A stretch of DNA of 64,000 nucleotides, from contig JBITNC010000001.1 in assembly GCA_050084985.1 (NCBI GenBank), positions 168,826,001 through 168,890,000 of the forward strand, read 5' to 3'. A program made the translations under genes and the position numbers. The notes beneath the pieces are model-generated. The model did no database searches. It worked only from the letters and a program-made list of their open reading frames with translations, and was not told the DNA's origin. The DNA is from Nageia nagi (lineage: Eukaryota > Pinophyta). Shown one piece after another: positions 48,730-59,899 of the stretch. Position 1 is the first letter of the stretch. Each line of letters begins with the position of its first letter.

Positions 48730-51645
48730 GGCACTCTACTCCATGTCTCATACTTTTTCATTTGAATGGATTGTTAAATCTGGTTGTACTAATCACCTAT
48801 GCTTTGAAAAAGAAAATTTTAAGAATTTTCATAAGTATAATAAGGATGCAGTTGTGATAGGTGATAACTCTACCCTTGAATTCTAAGGAATTGGGAGTGT
48901 GCTAATTCATGAAAAGGTTCTTAAAAATGTTATCTATGTTTCTAAGTTAATAATGAACCTTCTCTCTATAATCTAAGTTGTTAGAAAAGGGTACTCTTTT
49001 GAGTTCGAATCTCAATCCTAGTGCATTAAAAAAGGACTTGCCACTTTGATTAAAGCATCAGTGAAAGATAACCTCTACATCGTGGATCAAGTTCCATAAA
49101 AGATGTGTCTTGATTTTAATATGTGTTCTAAAGGCAAACTTTGGCACCATAATTTAGGGCACCTTAACCATAAGAGTATTCAAGTCATGAAAGACCAAAA
49201 ACTTGTGGAAGGTTTGCTTTCAATTTCTCCTTCAATTGGTCTATGCAAGAAGTGCATTCTTGGCAAGATGCATAGACAAAATTTTGAAAAAGATAAGGCA
49301 ATAAGAGCATCTCAACCTCTTCAACTTATGCATTCAAATTTTATGAGTCTATTTCAAACTAAGTCACTTGGAGGAGCATATTACGTCTTGACCTTCATTG
49401 ATGAATTTACTAGGATGACCTTTGAGTATCTACTTGAGCATAAGGATCAAACCTTTGAAAGTTTTAAAGTTTTTAAGGAATTTATTGAGAATCAAACTAA
49501 CCTTAAAATCAAGATGTTGAGATCATATAATAGGAGAGAATATAATAGCAATGAGTTCAATGACTATTATGCTAAGTATGGAATTAAGAGGTAGTTTACA
49601 ATTTCATACACTCCTTAGTAGAATGGTGTTGTTGAAAAGAAAAATAGAATAATTATGGAGATGGCTAGATGCATGTTGGGTAATCTTTCTAAGTTCCTAT
49701 GGGGTGAAACTATGAGCACTCCTATTTACACCTTGAATAGGTGTTCCACAAATTTGTTTTAGAGAAAAACTCCTTTTGAGGCATGGTTAGGAAGAAAACC
49801 TAACATTTCACACCTTAGGGTGTTTGGTTGTGAAGCATTATCCTACATTATTTCTAAGAAAAGGAAGAAGTTGGATAAAAGAGCTAAAAAATGCATCTTT
49901 ATGGGTTATAATAGTTAGCATAGAGGTTACAAGCTCTACTCTCCAACCTATAAAGTAGTGTTCATTTCCAATGATGTAAAGTTTAATGAACTTCTTAAAG
50001 AATCTACTTCTAATGAGGATGTTGATGATCCAAAGGACTCTTTAGTTGCTCCTAGCTAGTTGGATATTGATGTAGATAAGTCACCTTAGGAACAAAATTC
50101 TTCAACATAAAGGGTAACAAGGAGCATGACCTTAAATAAATCTTTAATTTACAAGAATGACAACAACCATGAGCCCTCAACCTTCAAAGAAACTTCTAAG
50201 CATAGTGCTATATGGAAGCCATTAAAGTGGAGTATGAGGCATTTATGAAAAATAAAACATGGAACTTGGTTTCTTATCCCAATGATAAGAATGTGATTGG
50301 AAATAAGTGGATCTATAAGGTCAAGTTCAATTCAGTTGGAGATATTAAGAAATACAAGGTAAGGTTAGTAGCTAAAGGTTTTGCTTAGAAGTATGATGTA
50401 GATTATGAAGAAACCTTTGCTCTTGTGGAAAATATGCCTACTATGAGAGTTCTTTTTACTCTTTCTACTACTCAAGGATGGAAAGTTTTTCAACTTGATG
50501 TTAAGAGTGCATTTCTCAATGGTGACTTGGATGTAGAAATATTCATGCATCAACTAGAAGGGTTCATTATGCAGGGCAAAGAGTCCTTTGTGTGCAAGCT
50601 AAAAAAGTCTTTGTATGGACTTAAGCAAGAACCTCAATCCTGGTACAAAAATATTTTAGGGCACTTTATAGATATTGGATTCTCTAAGTGTTTTTTTGAC
50701 TCTGATCTATATGTGCTCAATCAAAAAAAATACATGGTCTTAATTCTCCTTTATGTAGATGATCTTTTGACTACTAAGAATAATGATAAAATCATTCAAG
50801 AGTGCATATATAAACTTAAGGCAACATTTGAAATGACTAATCTTGGTCTCTTACATTACTATCTTGAAATGCAAGTGTATCAATACAAGGATTGTACTTA
50901 CCTCAGTCAATCTAAGTATATATCAAACATCTTGCAAAAGTTTGGAATGGAGTGTAGATATGTTGCAATCCTAGTCTCTCCTGGAATCATTATTTTTCTA
51001 AGCTCTAACTCTTAGTTAGTTGATGCTATAGCTTACAGGTAATTAATTAATAGTGTTTTGTATTTGACTATATCTAAGCTAGATATTACCTTTGTAGTGA
51101 ATCTGATGACACGATTCATGCAAAAACTATATGTTGAGCACCTCAATGTTGTTAAGCAAATCTTGAGGTATGTTACAAAGACTAAGGATTTTGCTTTTAA
51201 GTATTCCAAGTTTCCCTTATTTATTCTCTTTATATTCTTAGATTATAACTATGGGGGAGATAGAGATGCTAGGAAGTCAACTTCTATGTATGTGTTTAGC
51301 ATTGGTTCAAGTGTTATCTCTTGGACTTCCAAGAAGTAATCTACCATTTCTCTTTCTACCATAGAAGCTGAATATCTTTCCATGTATGTTGTAGCCCAAG
51401 AAGCCATTTAGCTAAGGCATCTTCTAAAAGAAATTGGGTATGAGCAAAGTGGCTCATCTTTGATCTCTAAAGAACAAACATGTGAAAATTTATACCCATT
51501 TTATCAAGGAGAAGGTTCTTGATGGCATCATACACCTAGAGTATTTTCCATCCACCTTGAAATTTGCTAATTTATTCATGAATCCCCTCTCAAAAGCTTA
51601 GTTCTATAAGCTTAAGGATGCTATCATATTGGTGAATTTTCCCTC
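48730..51645 (+). pseudogene. Copia-3 pol (protease, integrase, RT, RNase H)
   Basis: The protease box reads VKSGCTNH (about 48772), with lysine in place of the catalytic aspartate. Integrase (49103-49990) keeps the GAG-pre-integrase HNLGHLNHKS and CxxC pair. Both core aspartates are lost: the HTD box reads HSN and the second reads RSYNRREY. The glutamate region NGVVEKKNR is present after a stop. Pol continues with HLRVFGCEA (49810). RT has QLDVKSAFLNGDLDVEIFM (50490) and YVDDLLTTKN (50753). RNase H has ISWTSKK (51320) and STIEAEYLS (51357). Many stops are CAG/CAA-to-TAG/TAA type, for example at 49618 and 50387. It is clearly inactive. Confidence 0.92.
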
Positions 51646-51799
51646 AAAGGGGAGTGAAGTTTGAATTCTTATATTAAATTCATATTTATGATGATAACTT
51701 CACCCCTAGGAGGATTTTATACTATATAGTGTTGATTCTATTAAACACCTTCATGGTAAGTTCATTCTACGTGAGGAAATTATTGTACAAATTGGTCAA

Positions 51800-52010
51800 C
51801 CTTGCACTATTTAGCTATCCATGTGTGAGGAACTCTTTGTGTCTTTTGACACTATTTAGTTATCCATATGTGAGGAACTCATATGTGCATACTCTATTTT
51901 TTGATCAATCTAGCATTGTTCAGTTATCCATATGTGAAGAACTCTTATGTATCTTTTGGCATTGTTCAATTATCCATATGTGAGGAACCTGGATGTGCAT
52001 GTTTTATTTT
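51800..52010 (+). repeat. four-copy tandem repeat in the Copia-3 3' region
   Basis: TATCCATATGTGAGGAACTC recurs four times (about 51817, 51862, 51927, 51970), with spacings alternating near 45 and 65 bp, as if a two-part unit of about 110 bp had doubled. It lies between RNase H and the polypurine tract. Confidence 0.85.
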
Positions 52011-52462
52011 GTAGTGATAATCAACACATGTTTTATATACAGCAGGTGACTATAAATTTTTAGCATGGCATATTCATGATGAATTATAGTGCATCATTGA
52101 TCAGTTCATGATGGCATTTATGTGATTCATCTATCTTTGTTGATATGAATATGATGCATCTAACTAATTTTATTATTTGAGCTGCTTATGACTTGCAGGT
52201 TCCTTTGAGATTACAGGTTACTTACCTCAAGTATGCAGGTTCTTAGAGACTCTTCATGACTTTCAGTTGGATGACTACTTCATGTACATTGAAATTGATT
52301 GTGGTTAATGATTGTATTTGGCAAAGTAGTGAGTCTCAAAGTAGATCTTTATTACTTCACAAATATGTAAAAAGTTCTCATCTCCATTGTATCTATTTGA
52401 AGGAGAACTCTTTTGCTTTCTATTCTTCTTCTCTCTTAATCGCTCTATCCTAATATTGCATT

Positions 52463-52471
52463 AAGGGAGAG
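52463..52471 (+). other. Copia-3 polypurine tract
   Basis: AAGGGAGAG directly before the 3' LTR. Confidence 0.82.
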
Positions 52472-52976
52472 TGTTGGAATGTAGAATGTATTATTGTAAA
52501 GGTTTGTATTAAATATTATATGTAAATTCACTAATACTTAAGGGTATCATTTTATACCTAAAGTATTTAAGTGAATATAATAATGTAACTTATCCTACAC
52601 TCCATGTCATGAGCATGCCCATTGGGTAGAAGGATGTGCATATCATGCTTTTGTACATTGGATAAAAGGGTGATCCAAAAAAGGATTTTGGCTATAAATA
52701 AAAAGCTCTCTCTTTATGATCATACACCAATTTGTGGAGTAAAGTTATGCTATAGGATAGAAGCGTACGAGTTGAGATTAGGAGGATTGTAAGAGAGTTG
52801 TATTTGTGATTGAAATAAAGATCTAATTATTGGATGTACTCCTAGTTGAAGGAACCACTTTACATCTTGAGTTACTTTGTGAGATTGTCTTATTTGTGAG
52901 TTTGTTAGATATGAATTTAGAACTTTCATGTGATCTTGGTAGATTAGGAATTGTCTTGTTAGTGTTAGTTCCTTCA
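52472..52976 (+). repeat. Copia-3 3' LTR
   Basis: 505 bp, followed by tatgt (52977-52981), identical to the left flank. Confidence 0.95.
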
Positions 52977-53825
52977 TATGTTAATGCTATATCAATATTA
53001 ATGTTATGTAAATGTTAATAATATACATCAATGTCAATGTTAATGCTACACATCAATTCCAATGTTAATGATATGCCAATGTCAATGTTAATGCTATGTC
53101 AATGTTATATCTTCCATATCGAGCTTGAAGTTTACATCAATTAGACAAGGATTATATTATTGACGATGGAGGTAGAGATGTAATGACCACTTCCAATATA
53201 CCATTATGTGACTCATTGGTAAGATATGGTAATGTTATACATCAATGTCAATGTTAATGTTATGTCAATATTAATACAACATCAAAGCTATATGAATGCT
53301 ATATTAAAGCTATATTAGTGTTAATGTTATATTAATGTTATGTTAATGTTAATGATATGTTAATGCTATGTCAATGTTGATGCAATGCGATGTTAATATT
53401 ATGTTCATGTTATTTTAAAGGTAATGTTAATACTATTACAATGTTAATGTAACATTAAAGCTATGTGAATGATCTATTAATGCTATGTTAGTGTTAATGT
53501 TATGTTAATATTAATGATATGTTGATTTTTATGCAATACGATGCTAATGTTATTTTAATGGTAATGTACATGCTATGTTAGTGTTAATATGATGTTAATA
53601 ATTTGTTAATGCCATGTTAATATAGTTAATATTATGTTAATGTGATGTTAATGCTATGTTAATATAGTTGATGTTATGTTAATATAGTTAATGTTATGTT
53701 AGTGTTAATGCGATGTTAATAAAGTTAATGTTATGTTAATATAGTTAATATTATGTTAGTGTTCATATGATATTAATGCTATGTTAATGTTAGTGTAATG
53801 TTAATATAGTTATTTTATTTTTTAG
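52977..53825 (+). repeat. TTAATG-rich array, right part
   Basis: About 850 bp of ATGTTAATGxTATG-type units, in places the longer ATGTTAATATAGTTAATGTT form. It includes one unrelated block (53106-53232) that has a partner outside the array. Together with 40641-40885 it is one array cut by Copia-3. Confidence 0.92.
53106..53232 (+). repeat. direct repeat D2, copy 1
   Basis: It matches 54194-54318 in the same orientation. Shared runs include GTAATGACCACTTCCAATAT and TTATGTGACTCATTGGTAAG. In both copies one frame is open and reads with the conserved core VMTTSNIxLCDSLVRYG. The family is unknown. Confidence 0.85.
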
Positions 53826-54193
53826 ATGCATATGCATGATGCCTTTAAAATGAACATCAATGAGTTGGAGGTGATGACCAACCATTGATTCTATTTTTCT
53901 TGATTTTCCATTGCCATAATTATTGATCCATAGAGTGAGCTACACTTGGATTTGATCACCAAGGTAGTCTTCCCTTAGTATAGGAGTCATTACTTTCCAT
54001 TGAACAACTATAAATAAGGGAGATGAGAGTTGCATGGGCAACACCAATGGACTAGTCAGTCCATTGGCTACATCATTGAAGGTTGATACTCTTAAAAAGC
54101 TACTAACTACTCGCCCAACAATATTCTCTACACCTCATTACACTTTGAGGACACATTTAGTCACCATGATTATACTTATCCCAAGGAAGCCTT
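53826..54193. other. non-coding stretch between array and D2
   Basis: No family is recognised. The reading frame at 54034-54231 overlaps the start of D2 copy 2 in another frame. Confidence 0.4.
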
Positions 54194-54318
54194 TTATCTG
54201 CCATATTGAGCCTGGAGCTCGCATCGATTAGATAAGGGTTATATTGTTGAAAATGGAAGCAAAGTTGTAATGACCACTTCCAATATATTGTTATGTGACT
54301 CATTGGTAAGATATGGTA
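54194..54318 (+). repeat. direct repeat D2, copy 2
   Basis: Partner of 53106-53232. The open frame runs on a little further here (to GKPNL before a stop at about 54331). Confidence 0.85.
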
Positions 54319-54579
54319 AACCTAACTTATAGTTTTACCATCCTACCTTATTTTAACACCTCACTAGTATACATTCTAAGAAAATTAATTTTTTAAGAAA
54401 AATTTCTTCATATCGCTCACATTAATAAGATTTAATCAATTTATGAAATTATAAAAAAGATAACCACATCGCATTGCGTGATAAAGTAATGAGACATATA
54501 AGTTGTTTGATATATATTTGTAAAGCTGTAAAAAAGGATAAACATTATTTTTTCTTAATTAAACATATTGGTTGTTCAA

Positions 54580-56275
54580 AACCTTTAACCTAATGCATTT
54601 AACCCTAAATATTTAACCATAAACCTTAAATAATAAACTCTAAATCTTAAGGCCTAAACCCTACATCCTAAACCCTAAACACTAAATCATAATGCTAACT
54701 CCAAACCCTAAACCAAGTTCTTAAACCCTATATGCTAAACCTTAACCTTAAACCCCAAACTCTAAATATTAAACCTTAAACCCTATACCTTATACCTTAA
54801 ATCATACACCTTAACCTTATACCCTAAACATTAAGTCCTAGCCTTAAACCCTTAACACTAAACCCTAAACCTTAAACCTTAAATCTTAAATCCTAAATAT
54901 TAAGCCCTAAACCCTACATCCTAAACTCTAAACCTTAAATCCTAAATCATATCCCTAACCCTAAACCCTAAACCAACTCCTTAAACCCTAAACCTTAACC
55001 TTAAATTGTAAACTTTAAATATTAAACCTTAAACCCTATACCTTATACTTTAAATAGTAAACCCTAGTCTTATACTTTAAACCTTAACATTTAAATCCTA
55101 AACCTTATACTTTAGTCCTAAACCTTATTAATTAAACTGTAAACCTTACATATTTAACCTTATACCATAAATATTAAATTGAATCCTTAAACACTAAACC
55201 CTAACCCTAAACCTTATACTTTAGTCCTAAACCCTATTAATTAAACTTTGAACCTTACACATTTAACATTATACCCTAAACATTAAATTCTATCCTTAAA
55301 CCCTAAACCTTAAACCCTAAACACTAAACCTTAAATCCTAAACACTAAACCTTAAACCTTATGCCCTAAACCTTAACCTTAAACCTTAAAGCCTAAATAT
55401 TAAGCTTTAAACCCTATACCTTATACCTTAAATTGTATACCCTAGCCTTATACTCTAAACCTTAACATTTAAATCCTAAACCTTATACTTTAGTCCTAAA
55501 ACTTATTAATTAAAATTTAAACCTTACACATTTAACCTTATACTCTAAACATTAAATGATAACCCTAAACTCTAAACCCTAACCCCTAAACCTTAAATCT
55601 TAAACGCTAACCCTTAAACCCTAAACTTTAAACCCTAAACCTTAAAACTTACACATTTAACCATACCATAAACTTTAAATCCTATCCCTAAACCCTAAAC
55701 CCAAACCCAAATTGTAAACCCTAACCCCTAAACCTTAAACCCTAAACCCTAGCCTTATACCATAAACCCTAACATTTAAATCTTAAAACTTTTACTTTTT
55801 TCTTAAAACTTATTAATTAAATCTTAGACCTTACAAATTTAACCTTATACCCTAAACATTAAATCCTACCCATAAACCCTAAACCCTAAATCTTTAACCC
55901 TAAACCTTAACTTCTAAACCATAAACCCTAAACCCTAAACCTTAAACCTTACACATTTAACCTTCTATCCTAAAGATTAAATCCTATCCCTGAACCCTAA
56001 ACATTAACCCCTAAACCTTAAATCTTAAATGCTAGCCTTATACTCTAAACCCTAACATTTAAATCCTAAAACTTATAATTTAATACTAAACCTTATTATT
56101 TAAATCTTAAACCTTACACATTTAATGTTATACCCTAAAAATTAAATCCTAGCCCTAAACCCTAAACATTAAACCTTAAATCCTAGCCCTAAACCCTAAA
56201 CATTAAACTTTAAATCCTAAAGCCTAAACATTATTAATTAAACTCTAAATCCTAACCTTTAACCCTAACCATTGT
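54580..56275 (+). repeat. degenerate telomere-like array D (CCCTAAA), main part
   Basis: About 1.7 kb of imperfect TAAACCC, AAACCTTAAACC, CCCTAAACC and related words. Higher-order repetition is visible: a block with ACACATTTAACCTTATACCC and a following CATTAAATCCTA recurs every 250-350 bp. It is the largest telomere-like array here and is cut by Gypsy-2 at its right end. Confidence 0.93.
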
Positions 56276-56280
56276 AAAAC

Positions 56281-56840
56281 TGATCCAGGTGGATATTGGT
56301 GACCATCCACCTATCCCACTTAGGCTCCCACCATTGTCTCTTTCAGTTTGTCAGTTTAGGCATAACTTACTATTTTTAGCAATTTTTTGGGTCCTGAACT
56401 TCCGGAGCCATTTTGAGGCCCTAAATGACATTTTTGGGGCATCATCATTTGTCATTTCATTTAATGAAATTCATTTTTAAAGTTGTAGTCCTCGAATATG
56501 TGCATCAAATGGAGATAGTATGCAAAAGTTATGTCCCTGGGAAGTTGACACACCAATTTACCCAAACGGGGTCCATAGTTTTGGCACTTCATCTCCTAAG
56601 GTTAGGTTTTTGGGATGTTTAGGGTTCTCCATTATTTTTCAATAATAAATAGGCCCTTGAGCCTCATTGTAATAGAGTTTTTAGAGGCCTGTAGCTGCAA
56701 CATCTCTTCTCAGAGATAGCTACCCGTGCTCTAGCTGATTTGATCCTCATTCTTCGAGATTAATGGAATGAAGTGTTATTTCTGCTGCATCTCTATATTT
56801 CTGGTTTTGTTCTATTGCATTCCTACATAAATCCAGATTA
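56281..56840 (+). repeat. Gypsy-2 5' LTR
   Basis: Lacks a 21-bp segment, AGATCTTTCCAATGAGG plus four bases, that the 3' LTR has at about 59433. Its last bases read ATTA where the 3' LTR has ATCA. Confidence 0.93.
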
Positions 56841-56841
56841 G

Positions 56842-56853
56842 TGGTATCAGAGA
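56842..56853 (+). other. Gypsy-2 primer-binding site
   Basis: TGGTATCAGAGA, one base from the usual initiator-Met site. Confidence 0.88.
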
Positions 56854-56880
56854 GGTCTATCTTTCTCGATCCTTCTTTTC

Positions 56881-59204
56881 ATGTCCCCAACAAGGTCAAG
56901 CTATAAAGAGTTAGGGCTTGATCTGGTGGAACCTTTGCAAGATCAGCCTCGTAAACCTCGATAGACACCCATGGGGGATGAAAAGAAAGATGAGGGAGCA
57001 AGAGATCCTATCAAAATATTACTCAAGGAGGCCCTCTAAATACAAAGGAACGCAATGATGGATAATTTTGCTCAGATCCTTCAACAGTTGCCCATCGGTG
57101 ATGCATCTACATCCAGTAGCCACTCTGGAGTTACGACTCCTTTTAAGGTACAAGTAAATTTTGACATTCCCATATTTGAGGGTCAAATAGATGCTGATGC
57201 CATAGATAGATGGTTGAATCTATTAGAAGGATATTTCTCTATGCATGACTTTTCAGATCGGGAGAAGATTATTTTTGCACTCCTCAAAGCTACCCCCATG
57301 TTAAGGACTGGTGGGAAACCTACTGTGAGAATGAGGTCCAGATAGAACCCTCTCTGTTCTCAACCATACCAACTTGGAATTCTTTTTGAGATGCCATTAA
57401 GGAATAGTACTATCCTGTGGGGAGCTATGAGGATAAGTACATACAATGGATCACACTGCGACAACAAAGGGATCAAGATGTGCATGAGCTGATGAATCTG
57501 TTCCATACCCTGCGCATAAAGTTGGGTATCAAAGATTTAGAGAAACATTTGGTGCTAAAATATCGTAGCTATCTACATAGATACATTCAAGAGGAAATGG
57601 AGTTCTTCGATATCTCCTCGCTTGGTATGGCATATCGATATGCTACCAAGATTGAGCAAAAATTTAAACAGAAGAAGCGAGACTTTGGATCTGTGAATCA
57701 AAAGCAAGGGAAAGATGCTTCCAAATTGTAGAACAAAGGATAGAGCCAAGGCATGGCAGCCAAAGACAACTTGTCAAAGCCAAAGAAGGAAATAGGAAAG
57801 TGGTGTGAGTTCCATAAGAGCTCCACTCACAACACAAGTGAGTGTCAGGCCAAGCAGTCACTAGTGGCTGAGATGAGGGCTTCTGAGTCAGATGCATGCT
57901 CTGACTCTGAATCAAAACCTGAAAAGGGGAATGAAAAAGGGAAATAGATTATTGATGTAGATCCTAATGCCATTATTACCACTACAAAGGTTAAAAAGGA
58001 GGAACTAGAAGATCCAGAGGAGGAGGAACGTCTCTTCCACTCCCAAATGTGGGTAAAGGGCTCCCCTATATGGTTCCTTATCGATAATGGGAGCCAAAAG
58101 AACCTCATTTCAGTAGACACCGTGAAGCGGTTGGGCTTGCCAACCATCGCCCACCCACATCCATACACCATCAGGTGGCTTCACCAAGGATGAGATCTTC
58201 GCATCAGCCAGCAGTGCCACCTTCCCTATAGCATCAAGCCCTTCATAGATGAGGTATTATGTGATGTTGCTCCTATTGATGCTACTGATGTATTATTAGG
58301 AAAACCATACTTGTGGAAGCATCATGCTGTGTATGAGTCTCGACCTCATGCTGTTATTATTACTTTGGGAAATAAGTTGTACAGGATACTAGAGGTACCA
58401 CCTCCTACGGCTATCTCCTTGGTTACTACAAAACAATGTAGTAAGCTCATTTCCCAAACTAGGAAATTCATTTTCTTGATGATCTGCCCCCAGGGCAAGA
58501 AGAAGACTATGGCCATGACCTCCAGATAGGGCCCCTCTGCACAACAACAACAAATGGATAAGGTTGTGGAGGAGTACAGGGACATCTTCACCTCACCCAT
58601 AGGGGTTCCTCTGCACTGTCAGGTCAAGCACCCAATTGATCAGACCTCAGGGGCATTGCTACCCAATGGATTGATCTATCAACACTCTATTCTAGAAAAT
58701 AATGAAATCAAGAGGCAAATTCAGGTTGATTAAGCTCACATCCAATCTGAAGTTGACAAAGCAAGTAGCTTCATCGAGCACATTCAACACATCCACCAAC
58801 AGGTTCATGATATATTGGATAGAGCCAATGCAAAGTATAAGCAACACCATGATCAACATCAGGTGCCACATAACTTCCAGGTGGGAGATAAAGTATGGCT
58901 ACATTTGCAAAAGGAGCACCTCACTAGACCCCATCGCAAGCTTCGCCCACTCTGATACAAGCCATACAACATCACCAAGGCTGTAGGGAACCATACTTTC
59001 AAGCTTAGGATTCCACCATTCCATGGAATGCACCTAGTCTTCAATGTGGATCACCTTCATCCTTACTTCCCACTTCTACTGGACACTTCAAACATTGCCA
59101 AACAACTCCTGCACCAAGGAAAGTGGTTCACTAGGGACCAAGTTCAGCAGAAATTTCCTCGTCTCATGGAGGAACTTAACGTAATGGGGACCATTGCTTT
59201 CTAA
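56881..59204 (+). pseudogene. Gypsy-2 gag-protease joined to an integrase tail
   Basis: The frame opens with ATG at 56881 (MSPTRSSYKELGLDL), with stops at 56962 and 57037. Gag then shows FDIPIFEGQIDADAIDRWLN (57160-57220) and, after a frameshift near 57300, QWITLRQQRDQDVHELMNLF (57446). The gag tail has a SSTHNTSEC motif near 57830. The protease has IDNGSQKNLISVDTVKRLGL (58081-58140), where DNGS replaces the usual DSGS/DTGA type, and ATDVLLGKPYLW (58280). The lead-in to RT, EYRDIFTSPIGVPLHC, is at 58573. After NEIKRQIQ (about 58722) it passes straight to HIQSEVDKASSFIEHIQHIHQQ (58737) and a C-terminal integrase domain with NFQVGDKVWLHL (58872) and KLRIPPFHGMHLVFNVDHLHPYF, ending at the TAA at 59202. 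The missing part would be RT, RNase H and integrase core. Confidence 0.9.
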
Positions 59205-59215
59205 GGGGGGAGGAA
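59205..59215 (+). other. Gypsy-2 polypurine tract
   Basis: GGGGGGAGGAA directly before the 3' LTR. Confidence 0.9.
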
Positions 59216-59796
59216 TGATCCAGGTGGATATTGGTGACCATCCACCTATCCCACTTAGGCTTCCACCATTGTCTCTTTCAGTTTGTCAGTTTCGGCATAA
59301 CTTACTATTTTTAGCAATTTTTTGGGTCCTGAACTTTCGGAGCCATTTTGAGGCCCTAAATGACATTTTTGGGGCATCATCATTTGTCATTTTATTTAAT
59401 GAAATTCATTTTTAAAGTTGTATTCCTCGAATAGATCTTTCCAATGAGGTATCATGTGCATCAAACGGAGATAGTATGCAAAAGTTACGTCCCTGGGAAG
59501 TTGACACACCAATTTACCCAAACGGGGTCCATAGTTTTGGCACTTCATCTCCTAAGGTTAGGTTTTTAGGATGTTTAGGGTTCTCCATTGTTTTTCAATA
59601 ATAAATAGGCCCTTGAGCCTCATTGTAATAGAGTTTTCAGAGGCCTGTAGCTGCAACATCTCTTCTCAGAGATAGCTACCCGTGCTCTAGCTGATTTGAT
59701 CCTCATTCTTCGAGATTAATGGAATGAAGTGTTATTTCTGCTGCATCTCTATATTTTTGGTTTTGTTCTATTACGTTCCTACATAAATCCGAATCA
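59216..59796 (+). repeat. Gypsy-2 3' LTR
   Basis: 581 bp, ending ATCA before the target duplication. Confidence 0.95.
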
Positions 59797-59822
59797 AAAA
59801 CTAAACCTTTAACCCTAAATTA
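59797..59822 (+). repeat. telomere-like array D, remnant right of Gypsy-2
   Basis: The target duplication plus a few more CTAAACC-type words, after which the array ends. Confidence 0.8.
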
Positions 59823-59899
59823 TATTATTTCTAATTGTATTACTTAATGTTGAAGCAAGTTAGTGACATTATTATCAACATCATTGTTATCTTGGTGAT

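Larger units (their letters stand above)
40886..52976 (+). mobile_element. Copia-3: old Ty1/copia element, host of a nested gypsy insertion
   Basis: LTRs at 40886-41391 (506 bp) and 52472-52976 (505 bp) start TGTTGGAATG and end CCTTCA. The element is flanked by perfect tatgt duplications (40881-40885, 52977-52981). The primer-binding site TGGTATTAGAGC is at 41395 and the polypurine tract AAGGGAGAG at 52463-52471. Without the 3.5-kb gypsy and one gatgg copy it would be about 8.6 kb. The LTRs differ at about 42 positions by eye, so it is clearly older than Copia-1 and than the gypsy inside it. A 2.9-kb non-coding leader precedes gag. Confidence 0.95.
56281..59796 (+). mobile_element. Gypsy-2: Ty3/gypsy element lacking most of RT, RNase H and integrase core
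   Basis: A 3516-bp element inserted in array D with a perfect target duplication aaaac (56276-56280 and 59797-59801). LTRs 56281-56840 (560 bp) and 59216-59796 (581 bp) start TGATCCAGGTGG. The primer-binding site is at 56842 and the polypurine tract ends at 59215. The LTRs differ at about 17 substitutions plus one 21-bp gap by eye, so it is young. Internal coding is gag, protease, the first residues before RT, then the integrase tail. Confidence 0.95.
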
